A stretch of DNA of 64,000 bases from the NCBI GenBank assembly GCA_963802765.1, contig CAWDJZ010000011.1, positions 57,868-121,867 on the forward strand, given 5' to 3'. Each line of letters opens with the position of its first letter. Position 1 is the stretch's first letter. This DNA comes from Gaiellasilicea sp963802765 (GTDB lineage Bacteria; Actinomycetota; Thermoleophilia; Gaiellales; Gaiellaceae). Below, one piece after another: positions 1 through 7,514 of the stretch. The notes beneath the pieces were generated by a model. That model saw nothing but the letters and a program-made list of their open reading frames with translations, made no database searches and was not told where the DNA came from. The position numbers and the translations under genes were made by a program.

Positions 1-739
1 CTGCCGCCTCCATGCGCCGCCGCGTCTCGTCGTTGCCCTCGAGCGCGAGCGCCCGCCGCGGCCCGAGCGCGAGCACGTTCGGGCCCATCGACTCGAACTC
101 CTCGTCCGGCACGTCGATGACGTCGATCCCGCGCTCGCTCAGGAGCTCCAGACAGCCGCACGGGCGCGAGGCGCGGGTACACGAGCGCAAGATCGTCGTC
201 GAGCGGCGAGATGAGGCTCATCAGGTGCATCACCTCGGCGCGGCCGTTCCAGTGGGGCAGGTCGTAGGAGAGCACCTCGGCGTCGGGGAACGCCCGGGCG
301 AGCTGCTCGACGCCCGCAGCGTTCGTGCGGTAGCCGCGTCCGACGAGGAGCGTGTCGTGGTCGAGCCAGAGCGTGTCGCCGCCGTCGATCGTTCCCGGCG
401 GCTCGATTCGCCCCGCGACGGGGACGCCTGCGCGGGCGAGGTCGGCCTCGAGGGCGCTCGGCTCGCCGAGCCGCCCGTCCTTGCCGGGCCGGAGGAGCAC
501 GGCACCGTCGTCGCCGACAAGCAGCGGGTCGTACGCGTAGATGGCGTCCGGGTTGCCCGGCTCGCCGTGGGCGACGACCACCTCGGCGCCGGCCTGCTCG
601 AGGAGCTCGCACAGCGCCTCGTGCTCGGCGGCCGCGGCTGCCGGATCCGGCTCCAGGCGCCAGCCGTACTCCCGCCAGCGCGAGGCGTCGTCCGGATGCG
701 GCGGCCGGACGAGCACGCGCCGGAGCGTGGCCGTCATCG
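1..739 (-). CDS. dimethylarginine dimethylaminohydrolase (DDAH)/amidinotransferase-like protein, 3' end outside window, one frameshift
   Basis: Reads leftward from ATG at 739. The protein begins MTATLRRVLVRPPHPDDASR and carries hallmarks of the guanidino-group-modifying superfamily: NPDAIYAYDPLLV near residue 65, the GTIDGGDTLWL core near residue 115, and LPHWNGRAEVMHLMSLIS with the candidate catalytic His. The usual C-terminal nucleophile Cys lies beyond the window. DDAH family members hydrolyse methylated arginine to citrulline; related enzymes are arginine deiminases, so the substrate is not settled. Near position 152 the frame breaks: one extra T after GTGCGGCTG shifts the reading, and conserved sequence resumes in the next frame (LELLSERGIDVIDVPDEEF). 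I favour a sequencing indel over a real mutation. It is divergent from the gene at 795, with 55 bp between. Confidence 0.7.
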
Positions 740-794
740 AGCGGGCGCCGTAGCCGACTTGGCTTTTGCGTTCGTCCGGGCGCATGATCTGCCC

Positions 795-1388
795 GTGAGC
801 ATCTACCACGACGGCAACCGCCGTCTCCAGGACCGGTTCGACACGCGGCGGCTGGCGGACCGGATCGAGGAGCGGAAGGTACGCGACTGGATCGACGCGG
901 GCGACCGGGCGTTCATCGAGGCGCGCGACATGTTCTTCCTCGCGACCGCCGACGCGGACGGTGCGCCGCAGTGCTCGTACAAGGGAGGCGACCCCGGCTT
1001 CGTGCGGGTGCTCGACGAGCACACGATCGCCTTCCCGGGGTTCGACGGGAACGGCATGTACCTCTCGCTCGGGAACGTCCTCGCCAATCCGCGCGTCGGT
1101 CTCCTCTTCGTCGACTTCGAGGGGCAGCGGCGACTGCGCCTGAACGGCATCGCCTCGATCGACCTCGAGGATCCCCTGCTCGCCGAGTACCCGCGCGCGC
1201 AGTGCGTCGTGCGCGTGCGCGCGACCGAGGTTTTCCCCAACTGCCCCCGCTATATCCACAAGCTGGAGCTCGTCGAGCGCTCGCGCTTCACGCCGCGTGC
1301 GGATCACGAGCCGCCGGTGCCCGACTGGAAGCGGCGCGACTGGGCGCGCGATGTGCTTCCTGCCGGCGACCCGGCGTCGGACGCGTAG
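795..1388 (+). CDS. pyridoxamine 5'-phosphate oxidase-like flavin-nucleotide-binding protein
   Basis: A 197-residue cytoplasmic protein from GTG at 795 (MSIYHDGNRRLQDRFD). The split-barrel PNPOx-like domain is recognisable from DMFFLATADADGAPQCSYKG (residues about 45-64), FPGFDGNGMYLSLGN and NPRVGLLFVDFEGQRRLRLNG, the typical layout of predicted FMN-binding proteins of this superfamily. The C-terminus (CPRYIHKLEL) matches the COG3576-type subgroup. The frame stays open far upstream, but only as antisense of the DDAH-like gene, so GTG 795 is preferred. Such proteins probably use FMN or F420 in redox or detoxification reactions; the substrate cannot be read from sequence. It probably shares a divergent promoter region with the DDAH-like gene. 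Confidence 0.8.
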   Translation: MSIYHDGNRRLQDRFDTRRLADRIEERKVRDWIDAGDRAFIEARDMFFLATADADGAPQCSYKGGDPGFVRVLDEHTIAFPGFDGNGMYLSLGNVLANPRVGLLFVDFEGQRRLRLNGIASIDLEDPLLAEYPRAQCVVRVRATEVFPNCPRYIHKLELVERSRFTPRADHEPPVPDWKRRDWARDVLPAGDPASDA

Positions 1389-1443
1389 TCACGCCGAGGA
1401 TTCTCGTCTGCGCGAGGTGGCTTTGGTTCAAAGGGGTATCCGG

Positions 1444-1959
1444 TTAGCTCCCCCGGAAATCGGGGCTTAGCGGCAGCGTCAGCGAGCGATAGCCCTCGAC
1501 CAGCGTGTAGCCACTCTCCGCGTAGAGACGGTGTGCGGGTTCGTTGTCGTCCTCAGTCTGCAAGACCAGTCGCAAGGCTCCTGCCGCAATCGCCGCCGCG
1601 CGGATGGAGTCGAGGAGAGCACGACCGACGCCAAGGCGGCGCTGGTGCGGCAAGACGAACAAGTCTCTGATCTGCCAGAAGTGGCCGAGCCGCAGCGATG
1701 CCGGAACCTCCATCGTGGTCGCAAAGCCGACGAACTGACCCTTGTCTTCTGCAACGAACGCTCTGAAGCGGGTGCTGTTGAGGCTCCGTTCTAGCCAGGT
1801 AGCCGATCGTGAGGCATCAGGAGCCTCGCCATAGTGCACGCGATACTGCTCAAAGATCTCGGCCAGCTCTTCGATCTCTCTTCGTGTCGGTGCAGTCAGA
1901 GTCCGAACAGAGACTGGGCCGCCGGATGCCGGAGGTTCGATGGGAGCGTCACGCGTCAC
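1444..1959 (-). CDS. GNAT family N-acetyltransferase
   Basis: A 171-residue acetyl-CoA-dependent acetyltransferase with a single GNAT fold. Motif A is clear at about residues 100-117: LFVLPHQRRLGVGRALL contains the Q/R-x-x-G-x-G/A pyrophosphate-binding loop. The following NEPAHRLYAESGY is motif B with its typical acceptor-side Tyr. Start chosen at GTG 1959, which leaves about 20 residues before the fold. The acceptor substrate is unknown. The upstream 176 bp hold the first copy of the CTCTGTAGTTAC repeat (2073-2106) and no other convincing gene. Confidence 0.85.
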   Translation of the reverse strand: MTRDAPIEPPASGGPVSVRTLTAPTRREIEELAEIFEQYRVHYGEAPDASRSATWLERSLNSTRFRAFVAEDKGQFVGFATTMEVPASLRLGHFWQIRDLFVLPHQRRLGVGRALLDSIRAAAIAAGALRLVLQTEDDNEPAHRLYAESGYTLVEGYRSLTLPLSPDFRGS

Positions 1960-2072
1960 GCCAGGGCGAAAAGCGGAGCTATGGCAAAGGGACGCACGTC
2001 CTCCGTGTTCTACCGCTTCAGCGAGCAGATGGTGGAGCGCTCGCTTGGGCGAGCGTCCTGTCCCTTGAGCGC

Positions 2073-2106
2073 AGTCGGGTGTAATCGCAACTCTGTAGTT
2101 ACAGAG
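2073..2106 (+). repeat. dispersed repeat copy A with perfect CTCTGTA-GT-TACAGAG palindrome
   Basis: First of four same-orientation copies (others at 2973, 4188, 6451). It reads AGTCGGGTGTAATCG followed by CAACTCTGTAGTTAC. Here the last part extends into a perfect 7-bp-arm palindrome CTCTGTA GT TACAGAG (2091-2106), which looks like a dimeric regulator operator or a recombination core. It lies between the start of the GNAT gene (1959) and the 3' end of the membrane-protein gene (2136). Confidence 0.6.
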
Positions 2107-2135
2107 GCGGTTCCGGGACGATGATCTGCCAGCAG

Positions 2136-2852
2136 CTAGCCGTCTCGAGGCGGCGACGGGAATACAGGATCAAGCTCGTTTCGAGCGCGCTCGATCTGAC
2201 GGTCTCCCAAGAAGACGAAGCCGGCCGCCGAGACGAGGAAGAACACACCACCTAGCGCGAGCGCCGCTGCTGTGCCGAGATCGAGCGCGACGGCAGCGAT
2301 TCCCGCGATCGCTCCGGCAACGACCGAGTCGACGACACCGACGACGCCCGCAATCGCGACGAGCCCCTGGGCAGGCGACGGCCACTTCCGCATAGCGACC
2401 GCCGACTGGAGAATCCCCAGGTCGTCGTCGTACCTGCTCGTCACGAAGTACGGCTCCAGCTCCGGCGCGAGGTCGAGGTACGCATGGCGGATGCGGTTCA
2501 TGCCCTGCACCCAGCGTGTGTCCTCCCAGTTGACCTGCAAGAGGCGCACGAACGTCACGACGCCCAGGAAGTAGACGACCGGCAGCAGCACGAGGGCGAA
2601 GGCGACGAAGCTGTCGCCGACTTCAGTCGTCTGCGCTACAAGCGCGAGAGCCACGACGGAGCCCGTGAGGGCGGCGACGAAGATGGACGTCCGGCCCAGT
2701 GTCTCTGTGTAGGTGAACCCGCGATGCGCGAGCAGGCTCCAGTGCTCGGTCATCAGGATCTGGAGCGTGTGTGGGCCGACGCTCTCGCCGAGTGAACCGG
2801 GAGGCGGGACGTGCGTCGGTGGGACTCGGCTACCGGGGTCAGACTCGTGCAT
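2136..2852 (-). CDS. four-helix membrane protein of unknown function
   Basis: A 238-residue protein if read from ATG 2852 (MHESDPGSRVPPTHVPPPGS). The frame is open to a GTG at 3002, but those extra 50 codons run into repeat copy B, so the internal ATG is preferred. A proline-rich N-terminus is followed by four hydrophobic segments: TSIFVAALTGSVVALALV, the FVAFALVLLPVVYFLGVV segment, a long glycine/alanine-rich stretch near residue 185, and LGGVFFLVSAAGFVFLG. A soluble loop of about 75 residues (WEDTRWVQGMNRIRHAYLD) lies between helices 2 and 3. I recognise no family. It is isolated, flanked on both sides by copies of the repeat. Confidence 0.65.
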   Translation of the reverse strand: MHESDPGSRVPPTHVPPPGSLGESVGPHTLQILMTEHWSLLAHRGFTYTETLGRTSIFVAALTGSVVALALVAQTTEVGDSFVAFALVLLPVVYFLGVVTFVRLLQVNWEDTRWVQGMNRIRHAYLDLAPELEPYFVTSRYDDDLGILQSAVAMRKWPSPAQGLVAIAGVVGVVDSVVAGAIAGIAAVALDLGTAAALALGGVFFLVSAAGFVFLGDRQIERARNELDPVFPSPPRDG

Positions 2853-2972
2853 CGTCGGCCGAGCCGACTTCTCGGCAGGGCCGTGGTCTCCTCTCAGAGC
2901 AGTACCCAAGTCCCGTTGCATACACCTCTGGGAACTGGCCGACGGAATCGGATGTCCCGTCGCTTGGGAGGT

Positions 2973-3002
2973 AGTCGGGGATAAAGACAACTCTGTAGTC
3001 AC
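2973..3002 (+). repeat. dispersed repeat copy B
   Basis: Reads AGTCGGGGATAAAGA then CAACTCTGTAGTCAC, nearly identical over 29-30 bp to copy D (6451-6479) and sharing its two ends with copy A. About four bases to its right a truncated reading frame of MerR C-terminal type begins (3006), so the repeat sits at or beside a breakpoint. Confidence 0.6.
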
Positions 3003-3005
3003 CCG

Positions 3006-3119
3006 CTAGATCAGCTGCGTGCCAGACTGTCCGACCTGGAAGCGGCAGCACCATCGAGGCTGATGAAGATGTCGAGACACGACAGTGTGGGAAACGCGGC
3101 AGCGCCGCCGGTGGACTGA
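3006..3119 (+). pseudogene. possible C-terminal stub of a MerR-type regulator
   Basis: Starting just beyond repeat B, one frame reads LDQLRARLSDLEAAAPSRL and stops at 3119. The heptad-like helix resembles the dimerisation helix that ends MerR regulators, and MerR genes commonly precede alcohol dehydrogenase and aldo/keto reductase genes such as the one at 3123. There is no start codon or DNA-binding domain; the 5' part would have been lost at the repeat. The match is short, so this stays tentative. Confidence 0.3.
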
Positions 3120-3122
3120 CGT

Positions 3123-4157
3123 ATGCGGGCGACTTTGATGTACGGGGCGGGCGATGTCCGGATCGAGAACGTCCCTGATGCTCGTCTCATCGATTCGACC
3201 GATGCGCTTGTCCGCGTCACCCGGGCCGGTATCTGCGGCAGTGACCTCTGGCCGTACAAGTCGATGGAACCGAGCGAGACCGGGCGGCGCATGGGGCATG
3301 AATTCGTCGGCGTGGTCGAGGCTGTCGGTGACGATGTCCGCACGATCAAGGCGGGCGAGCTCGTCGTTTCGCCGTTCCTCTGGTCGGACGGTAGCTGTGT
3401 GTACTGCCGACGCGGGCTGCACAGCTCGTGCCTCCACGGAGGCAGATACGGCTTTGGCGACGTCGACGGAGGACAAGGCGAGGCGGTGCGGGTTCCTCAG
3501 GCCGACGGAACCCTCGTCGTCTTGCCGGCCGGTGCAGACGCCTCCCTGATGCCGTCACTGCTCACGCTGACAGACGTGATGTGCACCGGGCACCACGCCG
3601 CTGTGGCTGCACGGGTCGCGCCGGGAAAGACCGTCGCTGTCGTGGGCGACGGTGCAGTCGGGCTGTGCGGAGTGATCGCCGCCAAGCGGCTCGGCGCCGC
3701 GCAGATCATCCTGCTCGGCCGTCATCCCGACCGGATCGCGCTGGCGAACGAGTTCGGTGCGACGGACATCGTCAGCGAGCGCGATGAGGCAGGTGTGGAG
3801 CGGGTGCGCGAGCTCACGGGCGGTCTCGGCGTCGACTCGGTCCTCGAGTGCGTCGGCCTCGACCAGGCGGTTGTAACTGCCTTCGAGATCGCCCGGCCGG
3901 GCGGCGCGGTCGGCCGCGTGGGCGTCCCCGAAGACGCGAGTAGCCCAGCCGGCATCACCTTCTGGAAGAACGTCGGCATCGCCGGCGGTCCGGCGCCGGC
4001 GCGTGCGTACATCGAGGAGCTGCTCCCGGACGTCCTCGACGGAACGATCGAGCCCGGTCGCGTCTTCGATCAGCTGACAAACCTCGACGGAGTGCCCGAC
4101 GGTTATCGCGCCATGAACGAGCGTGAGACGATCAAAGTCTTGATCGAGCTCTCATGA
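3123..4157 (+). CDS. zinc-dependent alcohol dehydrogenase (MDR superfamily)
   Basis: A 344-residue medium-chain dehydrogenase/reductase from ATG 3123 (MRATLMYGAGDVRIENVPDA). Catalytic-zinc ligands are visible as Cys in AGICGSDLWPY (about residue 38) and GHEF (about 59-60). The structural-zinc lobe is reduced to GSCVYCRRGLHSSC, as in a common subgroup of these enzymes. The nucleotide-binding Rossmann motif is GDGAVGLCGVIAAKRLGA (about residue 175). Length and order are normal. Oxidation of an alcohol with NAD(P) is expected; the substrate is unknown. A diverged 3' fragment of the same family occurs at 30985-31208, with a nearly identical tail (GYRAMNERE.I.VLIEL). Confidence 0.9.
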   Translation: MRATLMYGAGDVRIENVPDARLIDSTDALVRVTRAGICGSDLWPYKSMEPSETGRRMGHEFVGVVEAVGDDVRTIKAGELVVSPFLWSDGSCVYCRRGLHSSCLHGGRYGFGDVDGGQGEAVRVPQADGTLVVLPAGADASLMPSLLTLTDVMCTGHHAAVAARVAPGKTVAVVGDGAVGLCGVIAAKRLGAAQIILLGRHPDRIALANEFGATDIVSERDEAGVERVRELTGGLGVDSVLECVGLDQAVVTAFEIARPGGAVGRVGVPEDASSPAGITFWKNVGIAGGPAPARAYIEELLPDVLDGTIEPGRVFDQLTNLDGVPDGYRAMNERETIKVLIELS

Positions 4158-4187
4158 ACCAGGCCGAACCATTCGCGGTTTCTGCGC

Positions 4188-4201
4188 CTCTGTAGTTACA
4201 G
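4188..4201 (+). repeat. dispersed repeat copy C (core only)
   Basis: Only the core CTCTGTAGTTACAG is kept; the ATAAAGA-type left part seen in B and D is absent. The stop codon (TAA, complement of 4196-4198) of the EVE-like gene falls inside it, so again a right-flanking gene ends on the repeat. Confidence 0.5.
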
Positions 4202-4627
4202 TCCGGCCGCCACGGCGAGGGCGGTCTCATATTCGCTGGCGGTGATCCGAACGACGCCCACTTCGAAGTCGGCCTTCGCATTCTCCGCCGGGTCGATTTG
4301 CGACAGCACGGTCTTCATCGGTACGGGCGGGTCCCATTCCTCGACCTGAGCCAGCAGCACTCCGCCAGGGGAATCGCCCGGGTACACCTGTGCCTCGGAC
4401 GATGTCCAATCGCGGACTGCTGAGGCAAGCTCGGCGCGGCCGATGAACACTCGCTCGGGTGCGCCCAGATAGATGAGGACGAGGTCGCCGGGGGCAAGCG
4501 CGGTGCGGTGCCGCTCGTCTGCGTCGATGCCCCACATCCTGACTCCCAGGAGCCCAGCGGCCTGTTCGCGCAGCGCCGGCCCGTTCGCTGCGTCCCTCTC
4601 CACGGAGTTGAAAAGGTAGTGCGCCAC
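4196..4627 (-). CDS. EVE/PUA-like domain protein
   Basis: A 143-residue protein read leftward from GTG 4627 (VAHYLFNSVERDAANGPALR). The pattern AHYLFN, LLGVRMWGIDADERHR, LAPGDLVLIYLGAPERVFIG and the terminal VGVVRITASEYE is that of small EVE-type domains, a PUA-related fold thought to read modified nucleobases in DNA or RNA. The ATG farther upstream (4720) would overlap the divergent cupin gene, so GTG 4627 is chosen, although its ribosome-binding site is poor. The stop codon is supplied by repeat copy C; whether the natural C-terminus is complete cannot be told. EVE proteins are often linked to restriction or toxin systems, but none is visible here. Confidence 0.55.
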   Translation of the reverse strand: MAHYLFNSVERDAANGPALREQAAGLLGVRMWGIDADERHRTALAPGDLVLIYLGAPERVFIGRAELASAVRDWTSSEAQVYPGDSPGGVLLAQVEEWDPPVPMKTVLSQIDPAENAKADFEVGVVRITASEYETALAVAAGL

Positions 4628-4701
4628 CCCCGGAGCGTACGTGTGAAAGTTGCGTCTCGACGACCCTGTCCGCGAGTCGCGGCGACGCCCAGGAGGACCA
4701 C

Positions 4702-5256
4702 ATGCCGGTGAAGGAAGCAAGCTCGGAAGAGACTCCGTACGGCCGCTACATCACGTCGGACGGCTGGTTCGTTCTCAATCTCGCGGACGCGCTCGCCGTG
4801 CGTAACGAGGAGAAGGGCGGCGCGGAGTATCCGCTCGAGCCGCGGGAGGCGCGGTTCAGCGACATCGGCGTCAACGTCAGCGTCGTCTGGCCGGGCGAGC
4901 CGAGCGCGCTGTACCACTCGGAGAACGCGCAGGAAGGGTTCCTCGTGCTCTCGGGCGAGTGCACGCTGATCGTCGAAGAGGAGGAGCGGCCGCTGCGGCA
5001 GTGGGACTACTTCCACTGCCCGGCCGACACCCGCCATGTCATCGTCGGCGCCGGCGACGGCCCGTGCGCCGTTCTCATGATCGGTGCGCGGCCCGAAGTC
5101 GAGAAGCTGCGCTACCCGGCGAGCGAGGTGGCGGCGAAGTACGGCGCGTCCGCCGCGAAGACGACAGAGAATCCGGACGAGGCGTACGCCGACTGGCCGG
5201 GCGAGTACGTGCCGGTGCGCCTCCCGTGGCCGCTCGATTCCGACGCGAAGCCGTGA
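4702..5256 (+). CDS. cupin domain protein
   Basis: A 184-residue single-cupin protein from ATG 4702, preceded by a strong AGGAGG ribosome-binding site. Cupin motif 1 is SALYHSENAQEGFLVLSGE (about residues 73-91), with His and Glu where metal ligands are expected. Motif 2 is WDYFHCPADTRHVIVGAGDG (about 107-126). The N-terminal GRYITSDGWFVLNLADA element and the C-terminal tail ending in LPWP are characteristic of a family of stand-alone cupins in high-GC soil bacteria. A metal-binding role is likely, the reaction unknown. A 26-codon stub of a similar cupin N-terminus lies at 6476-6556. Confidence 0.8.
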   Translation: MPVKEASSEETPYGRYITSDGWFVLNLADALAVRNEEKGGAEYPLEPREARFSDIGVNVSVVWPGEPSALYHSENAQEGFLVLSGECTLIVEEEERPLRQWDYFHCPADTRHVIVGAGDGPCAVLMIGARPEVEKLRYPASEVAAKYGASAAKTTENPDEAYADWPGEYVPVRLPWPLDSDAKP

Positions 5257-5310
5257 TGTCGAGCTGAAAGGCCCCTTACCGACGAAGGACGAACATGAAC
5301 AACGGTGGGC

Positions 5311-5754
5311 TTACTCCCCGCCTTCCTCTCCATCCGACCACGGCACCGCAGTGCCGCGCCTGAAGATGAGCTCATCGGCTTCGTTGCCGGGAAAGACGCC
5401 GATCTTGTCGCTGTCGGGGTAAACGGAGACGGCCGGCGACGCCGAGCTCGAAAACATCAACGTCCTCGCGGGTGATTCGCTCCGGTTCGTCAGCTTGTGG
5501 GCTCCGGCGGGACCGGGCGCGAAGCAGACGAGGTCTCCGCGTTCCAGCGTGTGCTCCCCGTCTGGTGCGCGGAGCACGAGGGTGCCGTCGACGACGAGCA
5601 GCCATTCCTCTGCGTACTCGTAGTGATACGGGGATTGGCTCTGCCCGGGCGCCAGGTCGTAGATGAACATGAGGGTCGCCGCCGACCCCACGGCACGAGC
5701 CACGTCGACCCTGCCTTCGAGGTTCTCGGCGCTGAAGATGTTGACCGCTTCCAC
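5311..5754 (-). CDS. cupin domain protein
   Basis: A 147-residue cupin transcribed leftward from ATG 5754. Motif 1 is PYHYEYAEEWLLVVDGTLVL (about residues 42-61), with H-x-E/H ligand positions. Motif 2 is LERGDLVCFAPGPAGAHKL (about 69-87). Its closest-looking relatives are small metal-binding cupins of unknown substrate. It converges with the cupin gene ending at 5256, with only 54 bp between. Confidence 0.8.
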   Translation of the reverse strand: MEAVNIFSAENLEGRVDVARAVGSAATLMFIYDLAPGQSQSPYHYEYAEEWLLVVDGTLVLRAPDGEHTLERGDLVCFAPGPAGAHKLTNRSESPARTLMFSSSASPAVSVYPDSDKIGVFPGNEADELIFRRGTAVPWSDGEEGGE

Positions 5755-6011
5755 GTACCCATTATCCCCCGGCGCTTCGTGCCGGCCGAGCAGGCGTTGC
5801 CCTAGAGATCAGGGAGCGGACGCGGCTCGTCGCTCGGAAGCGCGCTCCAACGCGCGTCACCTCCGTCGCGCACGCTCGGCCTTCGGCAGCGATCACGGAG
5901 CAGCGTGAGCACCGCCTTATCGAGGAGCATGCGGTCGCAGACCAACACTCGCTCGCGAGCGACATTGAGCCGCTGGTTCTGCTCGCGCTGGCGGGCCGCG
6001 CAGAGGAGGGC

Positions 6012-6344
6012 GTGCTCGTCGTGAAGGCGGACGAATCGATTCCGTTCTACAACCCCGCCGTAGCATCCGTACTCGACTTGCCGTTTCCTCCCGAGCTGGT
6101 AAGCCTCGCTGATCTGCGCGCTCGCGGAGTGCTCGGACTGCGCGCCGATGGGTCCCCGTACCCCTTGGACGACCAGCCACTCGCGCGCGCCCTCACGGGA
6201 CGAACGCCCGTCTCCGACGTTGTCTATCTTCGGTCCGCCGACGGAGCTCTGCAACCCTTCACGATGACTTCGCTCCCGTTCTTCAACCCGGACGGCGAAC
6301 TGATCGGAGTAGGCAATTACGTCACGTCGGCGCGCGCACCTTGA
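6012..6344 (+). CDS. PAS-like sensory domain protein, 5' end unclear
   Basis: From GTG 6012 the frame gives 110 residues. EGVLVVKADESIPFYNPAVA and VVYLRSADGALQPFTMTSLP, then FNPDGELIGVGNYV, have the layout of a PAS fold as in phosphorelay sensors. The same frame stays open upstream to before 5760 and reads helical sequence (TEQREHRLIEEHAVADQHSL) but offers no ATG or GTG, so the gene is probably 5'-truncated or frameshifted. No kinase or output domain follows. After the stop there are about 106 bp without a gene before repeat copy D. Confidence 0.45.
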   Translation: MLVVKADESIPFYNPAVASVLDLPFPPELVSLADLRARGVLGLRADGSPYPLDDQPLARALTGRTPVSDVVYLRSADGALQPFTMTSLPFFNPDGELIGVGNYVTSARAP

Positions 6345-6450
6345 CCCGACCTAGCAGTAGCCGCTACCGGCAGAGCTTCATCAACGGATCTGCGGCCAAG
6401 GAAACAACCGCTGACACTCGACTGCGCGAGTGTACTGTCGCTAGAGCGGC

Positions 6451-6479
6451 AGTCAGGATAAAGACAACTCTGTAGTTAC
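6451..6479 (+). repeat. dispersed repeat copy D
   Basis: Reads AGTCAGGATAAAGA then CAACTCTGTAGTTAC, nearly the same as copy B. The complement of its last bases supplies the stop codon (6476-6478) of a truncated cupin frame. The inner AACT-CTGT-AGTT can form a short stem-loop. Confidence 0.6.
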
Positions 6480-6556
6480 CGCACGTTCACGACGAACCAG
6501 CCGTCGCCGCTGTGCACGAGGCCTGAGCCGAAGTCCTCCAGCCGCGCGTCGGGCAC
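6476..6556 (-). pseudogene. N-terminal stub of a cupin gene cut off at repeat D
   Basis: GTG 6556, directly after the stop of the TPR gene, opens a 26-codon frame VPDARLEDFGSGLVHSGDGW then FVVNVR. This resembles the N-terminal element of the cupin at 4702 (GRYITSDGWFVLNLADA). The frame then runs into the repeat, where TAACTACAG provides the stop. The cupin core is missing, so this is a gene remnant whose breakpoint coincides with the repeat. Confidence 0.5.
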
Positions 6557-6557
6557 G

Positions 6558-7449
6558 CTAGCCGGCGAGGCGGAGCTGCTGCGTGGTGCGGTCGTGCTCG
6601 GGCGTGCCGGGCTCGAGCTGCTCGAGCGCGTGGTGCAGGTACGCCTGCGCCTGCTCGTCGTGGCCCTGGCTTCGGTGAAGGGCGCCGAGGTTGGCGAGCA
6701 CGCGCCCCGCGCCGTGGCTGTCGCCGAGCTCGGTCAGGATTCCCACCGCCGCCTCGTAGGAGTCGATCGCGCCGGCCTCGTCCCCTCTGCGTGCCTGCGT
6801 CAGGCCGATCCCGTTCAGCGTCAGCGCCTCGCCGTGCCGCTCCCCGAGCGCGCGGAAGATCTCGAGAGCCTGCTCGCCGAGCGCGAGCGCCTCCCCGGTG
6901 TCGCCTCGCTGCCGCGCGGCAGCCGCCCGCTCGTTCAGCGTCAGCGCCTCGTGTCGTCCCTGCGGGTGCCCGAGTTGCGGCAGCCGGATCTCCCGGGCCT
7001 GCGCCTCGACGGCAGCGGCGGCCGCGGCTCCCGCCGAAACGGCCCGGCGCGAGCCCGCTGCGGCGGCTGTGCCCACTGCGGCCGCGCCGCGGCGGCCGGC
7101 CTCCGCGATCACGTTCGCGTCGCGCCGGGCGCGGCTGCGTAGGCCCGCCCAGTCGACGCCTTCGCACGCGGGCGGACACGGCCCGGGAAGCGCCGGCGAC
7201 GCCGGCGCCGACCCAGCGGCCCGCCGCCGATATACCGACCCCGGCACTCCGCAACCAGGAGCGGACCTTCCTCGCCAGGTGCCGTCCTTCGAGCCCGAGT
7301 GCCGCCACGACCAGAACCGCGGCCACGAGCCCGGCCACGACAAGCACGCTCACGCCGACGGCGGCGAGCAACGCGGCCCAGAACACACCGAGCGCGGCAA
7401 GGGCCAGCAGGCGCCGTATGTTTGCGCTCAGCTCTCGCGACATCGTCAT
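6558..7449 (-). CDS. membrane-anchored tetratricopeptide-repeat protein, one frameshift
   Basis: Starts at ATG 7449 (MTMSRELSANIRRLLALAAL). An N-terminal hydrophobic hairpin (FWAALLAAVGVSVLVVAGL and following) suggests a membrane anchor, followed by an Ala/Arg-rich linker. Around 7165 the frame shifts by one base (VSARVRRR continues as VDWAGLRSRARRD). The C-terminal part has at least three TPR units: EALTLNERAAAARQRGDTGE, EALTLNGIGLTQARRGDEAG and HGAGRVLANLGALHRSQGHD, ending TTQQLRLAG. TPR units of this kind mediate protein interaction; the partner is unknown. Sequencing indel is the simplest explanation for the shift. Confidence 0.6.
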
Positions 7450-7514
7450 CGCTCCCGTGCTCGGGCCGTTCACCTCCAAACCTTCGCGCCGGGTCGGGGC
7501 GCTCCTCCTAAAGG

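Noticed and set aside
2073..6479. Integron attC sites as an explanation for the CTCTGTAGTTAC repeats
   Set aside because: The flanking bases do not fit the RYYYAAC/GTTRRRY core sites, there is no long attC-like stem, and no IntI-type integrase is visible.
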